Origin: Armatimonadota bacterium
Lineage (GTDB): Bacteria; Armatimonadota; Armatimonadia; Armatimonadales; Armatimonadaceae
Assembly: GCA_014381035.1 (NCBI GenBank)
Contig: JACMIS010000251.1
Coordinates: forward strand, 1 to 7,766
Direction of reading: 5' to 3'
DNA length: 7,766 nt
Position numbers and translations under genes: made by a program. A model generated the notes under the pieces. It was not told the DNA's origin and made no database searches. It worked only from the letters and a program-made list of their open reading frames with translations. Shown here in pieces: positions 1-5,948 of the stretch (positions within the stretch are counted from its first letter, which is position 1; the number at the start of each line of letters is the position of its first letter).

Positions 1-1268
1 GGCGCGCCCTGCCAGTGTTGCTCGCCCTCTCGCTGATCCTCTCACTCTTGTTCGTCGGATTCGTCCCGTTCGGCGACAACCCGGACGAGACCGCGCACCG
101 CGATTACATCCGTCTTATCGTCGAGGAGCGCGGCTTCGTCAAGTTCATCGAGCGGAGTAAACTCCCGGAGGACGCGCCGAGTCGGGATGAAGCGCACCAA
201 CCCCCCTTGTATTATCTGCTCTGTGCGCCGGTCTACGCCGTTTCGGGCGGTGATTCCGTTCCGATCCGACTGGTGTCCACGGTGTTGCAACTCGCGACCG
301 TCGCGCTGGCTTTTTTCGCGTGCCGGGACCTGTTTCCGAAGCGGGGCGAGATCGCGGTCGGTGCGGCGGCGTTCGTCGCGTTCCTGCCGACGCAGGCACA
401 ACTCGGCGGCGCGATCAACAACGATAGCCTGAGCACTTTGATCTGCGCGGCGATCTTCTGGCGGCTCGGCGCAGTCGTCCTACGGGGGCAGACGGTGCAT
501 GAGGCGGCGTGGCTCGGTATCCTGTTCGGACTCGGGCTGTGGACGAAACTCTCCGTGGTGCAACTCGTCCCGGCGTTCGCTGTCGCCTATTTCCTCGCCG
601 TGCGTGGCGATAAAACGACGCTGGCGAAAGCGGCGGGTCACTGCGCGGGCGCGTTGATACTGGGCACGGTTCTCGCGTCGCCGTGGCTGATTCGCAACAC
701 GCTTTTGTACGGCGATCCGCTCACGCTGGCGATCTACCGCCTGACCGGACCCAACTTTTCCCCGGCAGATATTCAGACCGGCGCAGAGTGGACGGCGACT
801 GACTATCTGCGAAACGTCGGCATACGCTCCTTTGCCACATTCTTTTACTTCCTGCACCCGAGCCTGCCTATCGTGCCGTTAGCCCGGTTTGTCGGACCGC
901 CGGTACCGCTACTGACGGTATTCGCCCTTGTGTTGTCGTCGCTCGCCGCGCTGTATCGCCGGGGCAAGGCGGGCGATTTCGGGGGCGACACGGCGCGACT
1001 GGTTCTGTTCCTCGGACTTGCCGTACCGCTCCTGTTGCCGTTCTACCTGAGATTCGTGCTGACCGTCTTTCAGGCGCAGGGGCGATACTTCCTACCCGCC
1101 CTGTTGCCGGTCGCTATCCTGACGGCGGTGGCATGGATGAGGCGTCCGCTCGGCGCAGACAGCGATAAAATCCCCCCGCGCTGGCTCGGCGTGCTCTGGA
1201 TACCGGTCTTGTTATTACTGCTCGCCGTGTACCAACTGAAAGGGGGCGGATTCCTCGCCCGCCCGTAG
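1..1268 (+). CDS. GT-C-type membrane glycosyltransferase (GT39/DUF2142-like), 5' partial
   Basis: The reading frame stays open to the left edge, so the true start probably lies just outside. A GTG at position 15 is the first possible start inside, but it falls directly within the first membrane helix. The visible 417 residues (counted from that GTG) are multi-pass: about ten hydrophobic segments, the first at residues 2-20. The long loop after helix 1 carries an Asn-Pro-Asp-Glu-x2-His motif (22-28, candidate catalytic acids D24/E25) and Glu-x2-Gln-Pro-Pro-Leu-Tyr-Tyr (59-67). An Ile-Asn-Asn-Asp-Ser motif follows, and a Gln-Gly-Arg-Tyr-Phe motif lies near the C-terminus. These are typical of GT-C enzymes that transfer sugars from polyprenyl-phosphate carriers on the periplasmic face. 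The acceptor and sugar cannot be told. It is separated by 120 bases from the downstream operon, so a functional link is not implied. The GT39 versus DUF2142 assignment is uncertain. Confidence 0.8.
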   Translation, partial: RALPVLLALSLILSLLFVGFVPFGDNPDETAHRDYIRLIVEERGFVKFIERSKLPEDAPSRDEAHQPPLYYLLCAPVYAVSGGDSVPIRLVSTVLQLATVALAFFACRDLFPKRGEIAVGAAAFVAFLPTQAQLGGAINNDSLSTLICAAIFWRLGAVVLRGQTVHEAAWLGILFGLGLWTKLSVVQLVPAFAVAYFLAVRGDKTTLAKAAGHCAGALILGTVLASPWLIRNTLLYGDPLTLAIYRLTGPNFSPADIQTGAEWTATDYLRNVGIRSFATFFYFLHPSLPIVPLARFVGPPVPLLTVFALVLSSLAALYRRGKAGDFGGDTARLVLFLGLAVPLLLPFYLRFVLTVFQAQGRYFLPALLPVAILTAVAWMRRPLGADSDKIPPRWLGVLWIPVLLLLLAVYQLKGGGFLARP

Positions 1269-1290
1269 CAAAAAGTGTGCGAAACTACTC

Positions 1291-1317
1291 GAAACCATTC
1301 CCCGGTTTCTCTTTCTA
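1291..1317 (+). terminator. weak terminator-like hairpin after the glycosyltransferase
   Basis: A GAAACC/GGTTTC inverted repeat (1291-1296 with 1304-1309, seven-base loop) is followed by a short pyrimidine-rich stretch with five T in seven bases. It lies 22 bases past the glycosyltransferase stop and upstream of the exbB-like gene, where a terminator would be sensible. The stem is only six pairs and the T-run is interrupted, so termination would be weak. No convincing -35/-10 promoter was recognised in the rest of the 120-base gap, which also holds a tandem CCGAGATA duplication at 1361-1376. Confidence 0.3.
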
Positions 1318-1388
1318 ACGATTGTACCGACGGAACCGGTGTGCCAGGCAAACAGGGCGACCGAGATACCGAGATAGGGAAAACGACG

Positions 1389-2078
1389 ATGCTCCAAAAA
1401 GGCATAGAAGTGCTTTTGCGTGGTGGCTGGGTGATGGTACCACTGCTGTTATGTGCGTTTGTGTCCATCGCGGTGATGATCGAGAGGAGCATTGTTTTGC
1501 GCCGCGCCGCGCAGGATAAAGACACGCTCGTCGAGGAAGTCCGCGACCTGTTGCAGCGTGATCAAAGCGACGACGCGCTGTTGCTCTGTCAGCGGACGCC
1601 GGGCGCAGCGGCACGGGTCGTTGCGGCGGGCATACGCAACCATCGCCGCTCCCCCGAGGCTCTGGAACGCGCTTTGCAGGAAGCCGCTCTACGCGAACTC
1701 GCCCCGCTCCATCACCGGCTCGGGATTCTGGATACGATCATTACGCTGTCGCCGCTTCTGGGACTGCTCGGCACGATCACCGGGATGATTCAGTCGTTCA
1801 ACGTAGTTGCGACCGCATCGGGCGCGAGTGCCGCGCCCGCGATCACCGGCGGCGTCGCGGAGGCACTGATCGCAACGGCGACCGGTCTCGCCGTCGCGAT
1901 TGTCACGCTCCCGGTATACAATCATCTGACCGAAACCGTGCGCGAAGTGGCTTCCACATTGGAGCGACGCGCCACCGAGTTTCAGAACGCCGTCAGCGAT
2001 CTCACGCCCGCGAGCACTGTACCCGCGGCGAAACCGGAAGGAAGGGTGATCCATGCGACTGCCGCGAACCCTGCTTGA
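1389..2078 (+). CDS. exbB: ExbB/TolQ/MotA-family proton channel protein
   Basis: This is the proton-conducting inner-membrane subunit of a TonB- or Tol-type motor; in the family an ExbB/TolQ pentamer surrounds the ExbD/TolR helices. The ATG at 1389 gives 229 residues, close to the family norm of about 230-245. It is preferred over a GTG at 1275, whose extra 38 residues are polar and unlike the family; an AGGG lies nine bases before the ATG. Three helices are visible: residues 13-31, about 113-136 and about 149-178. Helix 2 carries the family pattern Leu-Gly-Thr-Ile-Thr-Gly-Met-Ile-x-Ser-Phe. Helix 3 carries Gly-Gly-Val-Ala-Glu-Ala-Leu-x-Ala-Thr-x3-Gly, including the polar Thr that lines the pore. 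The cytoplasmic segment between helices 1 and 2 is helical and charged. It is the first gene of a four-gene operon and overlaps the first exbD by 26 bases. The family is certain; whether it serves a Ton-like or Tol-like process is not. Confidence 0.93.
   Translation: MLQKGIEVLLRGGWVMVPLLLCAFVSIAVMIERSIVLRRAAQDKDTLVEEVRDLLQRDQSDDALLLCQRTPGAAARVVAAGIRNHRRSPEALERALQEAALRELAPLHHRLGILDTIITLSPLLGLLGTITGMIQSFNVVATASGASAAPAITGGVAEALIATATGLAVAIVTLPVYNHLTETVREVASTLERRATEFQNAVSDLTPASTVPAAKPEGRVIHATAANPA
2038..2046 (+). promoter_or_regulatory. ribosome binding site of the first exbD-like gene
   Basis: A purine-rich AAGGAAGGG lies six bases before the ATG at 2053, inside the 3' end of the exbB-like gene. 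It supports that start and the 26-base gene overlap. Confidence 0.6.
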
Positions 2079-2484
2079 ACCGAAACGCGGGCGCATCGAG
2101 ATCATCCCGATGATTGACGCGATCTTTTTCCTGCTCGTGTATTTCATCATGACCAGTCTGTCGCTGACGCAAATGGAAACCCACGGCATAAACCTCCCCG
2201 AAAGCCGGACGGCATCGGTAAAAACAGAAAACAAGATCGTGGTCAGCGTGACAAAGAAAGGCGATCTGTTTCTGGAGGCGAGCCGCGTCACCGAGCAGGA
2301 ACTGGTGCGCCGCGTGGCAGCGAAAGTCGCCGCCAACCCTAAAATAGTGGTTGTCCTGACTGGCGACCGCGACGGCGACGCGGCGGGGCTTTTGCGCGTA
2401 TTCGACCTGGTAAAGCAAGGCGACGCCGGGCGCGTCGTTTTCGCCACCGAACCGCCCAAAGCCGCCGCACCGGTCCGACGCTGA
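2053..2484 (+). CDS. exbD: ExbD/TolR-family biopolymer transport protein (first copy)
   Basis: ExbD/TolR proteins form a dimer inside the ExbB/TolQ pore and couple proton flow to a periplasmic effector. This 143-residue protein has normal family length and layout: a short basic cytoplasmic tail (1-19), one transmembrane helix (about 20-40) and a periplasmic domain. The conserved Ile-Pro-Met-Ile-Asp motif is present, with the essential proton-carrying Asp at position 22. The periplasmic part ends in a Val-Val-Leu-Thr-Gly-Asp segment typical of the ExbD fold, where a residue at this strand often precedes the last helix. It overlaps exbB by 26 bases and is followed after 13 bases by a second copy. 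Around the helix it is nearly identical to that second copy, but the periplasmic domains differ strongly, so the two are paralogues rather than a recent exact duplication. Confidence 0.93.
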   Translation: MRLPRTLLEPKRGRIEIIPMIDAIFFLLVYFIMTSLSLTQMETHGINLPESRTASVKTENKIVVSVTKKGDLFLEASRVTEQELVRRVAAKVAANPKIVVVLTGDRDGDAAGLLRVFDLVKQGDAGRVVFATEPPKAAAPVRR

Positions 2485-2497
2485 GGATTACCGTTCC

Positions 2498-3067
2498 ATG
2501 CGATTGCCACAAACGACCCATAAAAAAGCGCGTATCGAGATCATCCCGATGATTGATGCGATCTTTTTCTTGCTGGTCTTTTTCATGTTCAGTTCGCTCT
2601 CGATGGTTAAGATGAACGGTTTACCGGTCACATTGCCGAAAGCACCGCCTGCCATCGCTCCTACACGCAAATCCGATGGAAACGCCGTGTCGCCCCGGCG
2701 AGCCACTTCCGTTAGCAAGCCGACAACGCCGCGCCGGTTGGTGCTGGCGATCCAGCCCGGCAAGGAAACCCTCGTAAACGAGACGACTATCGGTAGCGAC
2801 GATCTGCTCGCGCAAGCACTGACGAACCGTTTGCGTTCCGCCCCGGATACCGTCGTCGTGGTACGTGCCGCAAAAGGGGTTTCCGCGCAACGGTTGATCG
2901 GGGTGATGGACGCCCTGAACCGCGTGTCGTTGCCGGGAGGGAAACGTCCGCAGATCGTGGTCGCCACCGTTGCCACCCCGCCCACGAATCGCAACAATGT
3001 TCTGCCTGTTCCCGGTGCCGAACCTGTCCCCGGTGCCAAAGGAGACGCCCCGCGAAATGTCCGGTAA
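2498..3067 (+). CDS. exbD: ExbD/TolR-family biopolymer transport protein (second copy, elongated)
   Basis: This is a second ExbD-like subunit of 189 residues, longer than the usual 130-150. It shares the 16-residue block from Arg12 to Val27 exactly with the first copy, including the essential membrane Asp at position 20. The single helix spans about 18-38. The extra length comes from a Pro/Arg/Ser/Thr-rich insert after the helix (about 47-82) and a Pro/Gly/Ala-rich tail (about 160-189). The core between them (about 83-158) has the ExbD-like strand-helix pattern, including a run of five valines around the Asp-Thr-Val-Val-Val strand. A GAGGA element at 2483-2488 overlaps the stop of the first copy and can serve as ribosome binding site. 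The 3' end overlaps the next gene by 11 bases. A heterodimer with the first copy inside one ExbB pore is plausible but inferred. Confidence 0.9.
   Translation: MRLPQTTHKKARIEIIPMIDAIFFLLVFFMFSSLSMVKMNGLPVTLPKAPPAIAPTRKSDGNAVSPRRATSVSKPTTPRRLVLAIQPGKETLVNETTIGSDDLLAQALTNRLRSAPDTVVVVRAAKGVSAQRLIGVMDALNRVSLPGGKRPQIVVATVATPPTNRNNVLPVPGAEPVPGAKGDAPRNVR
2531..2578 (+). repeat. 48-base block shared with 2092-2139 in the first exbD copy
   Basis: The segment encoding Arg12-Val27 of the second ExbD matches 43 of 48 bases of the segment encoding Arg14-Val29 of the first (2092-2139). All five differences are synonymous (Arg, Asp, Leu, Leu, Val codons), and there is one uninterrupted 23-base identity. 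Outside this block the two genes are strongly diverged. Confidence 0.85.
3038..3044 (+). promoter_or_regulatory. ribosome binding site of the PA14-domain gene
   Basis: AAAGGAG at 3038-3044 lies 12 bases before the ATG at 3057, within the end of the second exbD. It supports the start at 3057 over the upstream in-frame ATGs at 2970 and 2997. Those would add 20-29 residues in front of what is otherwise a clean signal-anchor and would deepen the overlap with exbD. Confidence 0.55.
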
Positions 3068-5237
3068 AAAACTGCTTCAACGTTCGTTCATCGCCTCAGC
3101 TATCGTCAATGTCGCCCTTATTTGCGTGCTCGGCTACTTTCAATCCAGCGAGCGAATGACAACGGCGAAAGCGAGCAGTGACCGTAAGAAACCGACACCG
3201 TCCGCCACTCCGCCCGCGCTGACTCTGAGAATCGAGCGCGTTGCTCCGTCGCCGTCGCCCCCCATGCGTATCGCGGCGACCCCGGACGCGCCGGAAAAGC
3301 GAGTCGCTGCACGGAATCCCATTTCCCCTATGCCTCCTCGCATCCTGGCACGCCCGCGAACCGACAAGAGCGCGTCACCCGCGCCCGAAGTTTCCGCAAA
3401 CATCTACGCCGTGAAGCCGACGCCGACGCCACCGTTCGCGACAAGTCAAAACGGTCCTAAAAGCCTCGAACCCACACCAGGTGGCACAAGCGAAAAAAAC
3501 AACGCCACCGGGCGACAGACCAACGCGGGTGCGATGGCGAGTGCTGCGAAACAAGGTGATGGTACCGCTACGCCAGGGGCACCGGTAGGTGGCAAACCGT
3601 GGCCGGGGCAACCCGCCACCGGAAGCCAAACCGCCGCAGTACGTAGCCGGATCGCTTCCGCAGGAACGCCACGCACCGGCGATTCTTCCGCCAAACCGGG
3701 AACAAGTTCGCCGGGTGCGGGAAACGGCGTCAAAGCGGGAACGTACCGCTTCGTACCGCCATCCGTGGGTGGACCGAGCACCGGCAAAGAGGGCAGTGCC
3801 GGAAAAGCGGGAACCAGAGCGAACGGGAACGACGCCCGAAGCAACGCACCCGGCACAGGCGACGGGAAAGGAACGAAAACCGGGGCGAGTAACGGCGCGA
3901 ACGGTTCCAACGGGAGTGCTTCCAGGGGGAGTTCCTCTGTTCCTGCCGGTGGTAAAGAGGGAAGCGGCAACGGCGGTCGCGGTAACGGTGGCGGCGGCAC
4001 GGGCTCGGAAAGCGGAGCAAATGCCAATCCGTCGAGGCAGGGACAACCGGGCGCGGGTAGCACTTCCAGTACTGGTTCTCCGAACGGCAATAACTCGTCG
4101 AACGGTACCGGTGGCATCCCAAACCGCCCCGGCGACGGGCAGAGTGGGCAAAACAACGGTGGGGGTAGCGGATCTCCATCGTGGACGATGCCGAATCGTT
4201 CGGCGCGAGGCGCGGATGATGCCGGGTATCGCTATAACGCCCCGCTGTTGCCATCGGCGAGCCGCCCCGAAACAAATTCCCGCGCCGGTGCGCTGATACA
4301 ACCACAAACCCGAACGACACCGACCCCTCGCCCGGTCGCGACCCCTGTACCGACGACGACGCCCACCCCGACCGCTACACCGTCGCCCACGCCCACCCCG
4401 CAAGCCTCGCCGACCCCGCGACCACGGTTTCGCCCCGCACCGACGCCAACGCCCAGTCCGACGCCCAAACCACGGAAAGCGAAAACCGAGGAAGAGCCAG
4501 AGGAAAAGCAGATCGCAGGCTCGTACAGCAAGCGGGGGACCGTGGTAGTGGATGCGGCGACCGTAGCGAAGCCCAAACCGAAGACCAAAAAGCCGCCGGT
4601 GAAAAAGCCGGTTCGTCGCCGCGCCGTGGTAGCGAAAGTGCCCGAGGCGTCCCCGTCTCCTTCGCCAACGCCGTCCTCGACCCCATCGCCGAAACCAAGC
4701 GTGTCACCAACCCCGACGCCAACTCCCACTCCGCGCCCCACGCCGACACCGAAGCCAACCCCCAAACCGACCGCCACCCCCCCACCGAATTTGCAGGGCG
4801 ATGGCACCGGATTGAAAGCAGACTATTATCTGGGGGCGAACTTCGAGAAGTTTCTGTTCTCCCGCGCCGACCCCAAAATCGAGTTCGAGTGGGGGCAGAA
4901 CGCTCCGGATGCACGGGTTCCCGCGAAAAACGCCTGGTCTGTGCGCTGGACGGGACGCGTCCGCCCCCGCTACTCCGACGAATACACCTTTTTCACGGCG
5001 GCGGACGACGGGACCCGCGTCTGGGTAGACGGGAAACAACTGATTAACGACTGGACGATTCACGGCGTTTCGGAAGTGTCAGGCAAGATCCGTCTCGAAG
5101 GCGGAAAACTGTACGACATACGCGTCGAGTTTTTCGAGAAGAACGGCGAGTCAAACTGTTCCTGCAAAGTGTATTGGGAAAGTGCGCGTCAGAAGCGCGA
5201 GTTCATCCCGCAGACGGCGTTCTACTTCCCGCAGTAA
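3057..5237 (+). CDS. TonB/TolA-position membrane-anchored protein with long low-complexity linker and C-terminal PA14 domain
   Basis: This 726-residue protein ends the ExbB-ExbD-ExbD operon, overlapping the second exbD by 11 bases, in the place where TonB or TolA usually sits. Layout: a short basic cytoplasmic start (Lys4, Lys5, Arg9); one transmembrane helix (about 10-28) with no signal-peptidase site recognised, implying N-in/C-out anchoring; a Pro/Arg-rich stretch (about 40-135); a Gly/Asn/Ser/Thr-rich disordered stretch (about 135-400); a Pro-Thr tract (419-476); a charged Lys/Arg/Glu segment (477-532); a second Pro-Thr tract (533-578); and a PA14 domain (about 582-726). PA14 hallmarks are Gly-Leu-Lys-Ala-Asp-Tyr-Tyr (585-591), Trp-Ser-Val-Arg-Trp-Thr-Gly, Tyr-Thr-Phe-x-Thr, Asp-Asp-Gly (650-652) and Val-Asp-Gly (657-659). 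Two Cys (701, 703) lie near the end. PA14 modules often bind carbohydrate; the ligand here is unknown. No TonB/TolA C-terminal domain is seen. A coupled role with the motor is inferred from position and topology. Confidence 0.85.
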   Translation: MSGKKLLQRSFIASAIVNVALICVLGYFQSSERMTTAKASSDRKKPTPSATPPALTLRIERVAPSPSPPMRIAATPDAPEKRVAARNPISPMPPRILARPRTDKSASPAPEVSANIYAVKPTPTPPFATSQNGPKSLEPTPGGTSEKNNATGRQTNAGAMASAAKQGDGTATPGAPVGGKPWPGQPATGSQTAAVRSRIASAGTPRTGDSSAKPGTSSPGAGNGVKAGTYRFVPPSVGGPSTGKEGSAGKAGTRANGNDARSNAPGTGDGKGTKTGASNGANGSNGSASRGSSSVPAGGKEGSGNGGRGNGGGGTGSESGANANPSRQGQPGAGSTSSTGSPNGNNSSNGTGGIPNRPGDGQSGQNNGGGSGSPSWTMPNRSARGADDAGYRYNAPLLPSASRPETNSRAGALIQPQTRTTPTPRPVATPVPTTTPTPTATPSPTPTPQASPTPRPRFRPAPTPTPSPTPKPRKAKTEEEPEEKQIAGSYSKRGTVVVDAATVAKPKPKTKKPPVKKPVRRRAVVAKVPEASPSPSPTPSSTPSPKPSVSPTPTPTPTPRPTPTPKPTPKPTATPPPNLQGDGTGLKADYYLGANFEKFLFSRADPKIEFEWGQNAPDARVPAKNAWSVRWTGRVRPRYSDEYTFFTAADDGTRVWVDGKQLINDWTIHGVSEVSGKIRLEGGKLYDIRVEFFEKNGESNCSCKVYWESARQKREFIPQTAFYFPQ
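3460..4260 (+). repeat. low-complexity Gly/Asn/Ser/Thr-rich coding region
   Basis: Roughly residues 135-400 of the PA14 protein are built almost only from Gly, Asn, Ser, Thr, Ala, Pro, Lys and Arg, with recurring Asn-Gly, Gly-Asn-Gly and Gly-x-Gly units. No globular core is apparent. The biased codons create long open frames on the opposite strand that are not genes. The region should be flexible, disordered periplasmic linker. Confidence 0.75.
4311..4485 (+). repeat. first Pro-Thr(-Ser) coding repeat tract
   Basis: Residues 419-476 consist mainly of Thr-Pro and Ser-Pro dipeptides, encoded by degenerate repeats of the type ACGCCCACCCCG. Such tracts form stiff, extended spacers, comparable in role to the Pro-Glu/Pro-Lys spacer of TonB. 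It ends in a basic Lys-Pro-Arg-Lys cluster. Confidence 0.8.
4651..4790 (+). repeat. second Pro-Thr(-Ser/Lys) coding repeat tract
   Basis: Residues about 533-578 repeat Ser-Pro, Thr-Pro and Lys-Pro dipeptides up to the start of the PA14 domain. The tract is split from the first by a 56-residue charged segment. The DNA is made of imperfect CCGACGCC/CCAACGCC-type units and is prone to slippage. Confidence 0.8.
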
Positions 5238-5246
5238 ACAGGATTT

Positions 5247-5948
5247 TTACCAATATTTCCAGTTGCCGGTGACAAGAACGTAAATGCCGAGCGCGAGGTT
5301 GGTAACCCCGTGCGCGATGACGCAGGCGAGGAGGCTTTTCGTGAATCGAAGCAAACCCGCCATCAGCAGGGCGAACACGATAGCGGCAAGGTATTCCGGG
5401 TGTGCGACCCCGAATAGGGCGCATACAATCGCAAGCGCGACGGGCGAGAAAGTGCCGACCGAAAGCGTGTACCATTTGTCCTGGTCGGTGACGAAACGAA
5501 GCAGGAACGAACGCCAGAATACTTCCTCCATGATCGGCACCATCACCGCCAGTCCGAAAAAGCGCGTGGCAAGGAAAACGGTGCGCAACGTGGCGTCCGG
5601 GATCTCATCGAACGGATTATAAGCGGCACGGGTACCGAGGAACGAAAGCGGCGGTGTCATCTCGCTTACGCCGAGCCAGAGCGGAAGCCCGACACACCCG
5701 GCGACCAAGCCGAAAGCGAGGGCTTTGCCATCGAAACGTAGTTCGTGCCGCCAGGTTCGGGCGCAGACCGCCAGCGTCGCGGTGACGATGACTGCTTTCA
5801 CCGCATAAGCGAGGGGATACACCGATTTCGGCAAGTATGATTCGCCCTGCGTCGCCAGTAAAAACAGGAGCATCGGTAGGACATAAGGCAACCACGGGGT
5901 CGGTTTTGTGGTTTCGGGCTCGGGAATGGGGTTAGGCGAGGGTTCCAT
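5247..5948 (-). CDS. CPBP-family intramembrane protease, exosortase-associated CAAX-protease-related type
   Basis: The protein has 233 residues with about seven or eight membrane segments after a Pro-rich cytoplasmic start (1-18). All CPBP (CAAX protease / bacteriocin-processing) motifs are present: Glu141-Glu142-x3-Arg146 in motif 1, Phe179-x3-His183 in motif 2, and His213-x3-Asn217 in motif 3. These supply the catalytic glutamate and histidines inside the membrane. The ends of the protein (Tyr-Pro-x2-Tyr-Ala-x-Lys near 44-51, Asn-Pro-Phe-Asp near 111, and Ala-Leu-Gly-Ile-Tyr-Val-Leu-x-Thr-Gly-x-Trp at 219-230) resemble, from memory, the CAAX-protease-related family that accompanies exosortase/PEP-CTERM systems. 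The ATG at 5948 overlaps the hscB end by 17 bases; no strong ribosome binding site precedes it, suggesting translational coupling. The substrate is unknown. The CPBP assignment is firm; the exosortase link is a recollection of family resemblance. Confidence 0.88.
   Translation of the reverse strand: MEPSPNPIPEPETTKPTPWLPYVLPMLLFLLATQGESYLPKSVYPLAYAVKAVIVTATLAVCARTWRHELRFDGKALAFGLVAGCVGLPLWLGVSEMTPPLSFLGTRAAYNPFDEIPDATLRTVFLATRFFGLAVMVPIMEEVFWRSFLLRFVTDQDKWYTLSVGTFSPVALAIVCALFGVAHPEYLAAIVFALLMAGLLRFTKSLLACVIAHGVTNLALGIYVLVTGNWKYW

Noticed and set aside
1..8. GGCGCGCC at the left edge, considered as a cloning site
   Set aside because: It is in frame with the glycosyltransferase coding sequence and common in GC-rich DNA; nothing else suggests vector sequence.
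1275..1388. Upstream GTG start extending the exbB-like protein by 38 residues
   Set aside because: The added residues are polar and not family-like; the ATG at 1389 has a purine-rich site and gives the normal ExbB length.
1689..2510. Minus-strand open frame of 273 residues opposite exbB and exbD
   Set aside because: It lies opposite two well-supported genes with clear family motifs, and its translation has no recognisable features.
2970..3056. Upstream in-frame ATGs extending the PA14 protein by 20-29 residues
   Set aside because: They lie deep inside the second exbD, and AAAGGAG favours the ATG at 3057, which starts a typical Lys-rich signal-anchor.
3375..4403. Long minus-strand open frame (342 residues) opposite the PA14 protein gene, plus further long minus-strand frames at 3446-4156 and 4232-4807
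   Set aside because: They are mirror images of the Gly/Asn/Ser- and Pro-Thr-rich coding DNA, show Arg/Gly/Val-biased nonsense composition, no domain and no ribosome site. The plus frame has a recognisable anchor and PA14 domain.
4311..4790. Pro-Thr repeat DNA considered as a CRISPR array or satellite
   Set aside because: Units are short, degenerate and in frame with the protein; there are no spacers.
5232..5258. Possible bidirectional terminator between the convergent gene ends (GTAAA/TTTAC pair)
   Set aside because: Only five A/T-rich pairs with a seven-base loop and no GC-rich stem; the 9-base gap holds nothing convincing.
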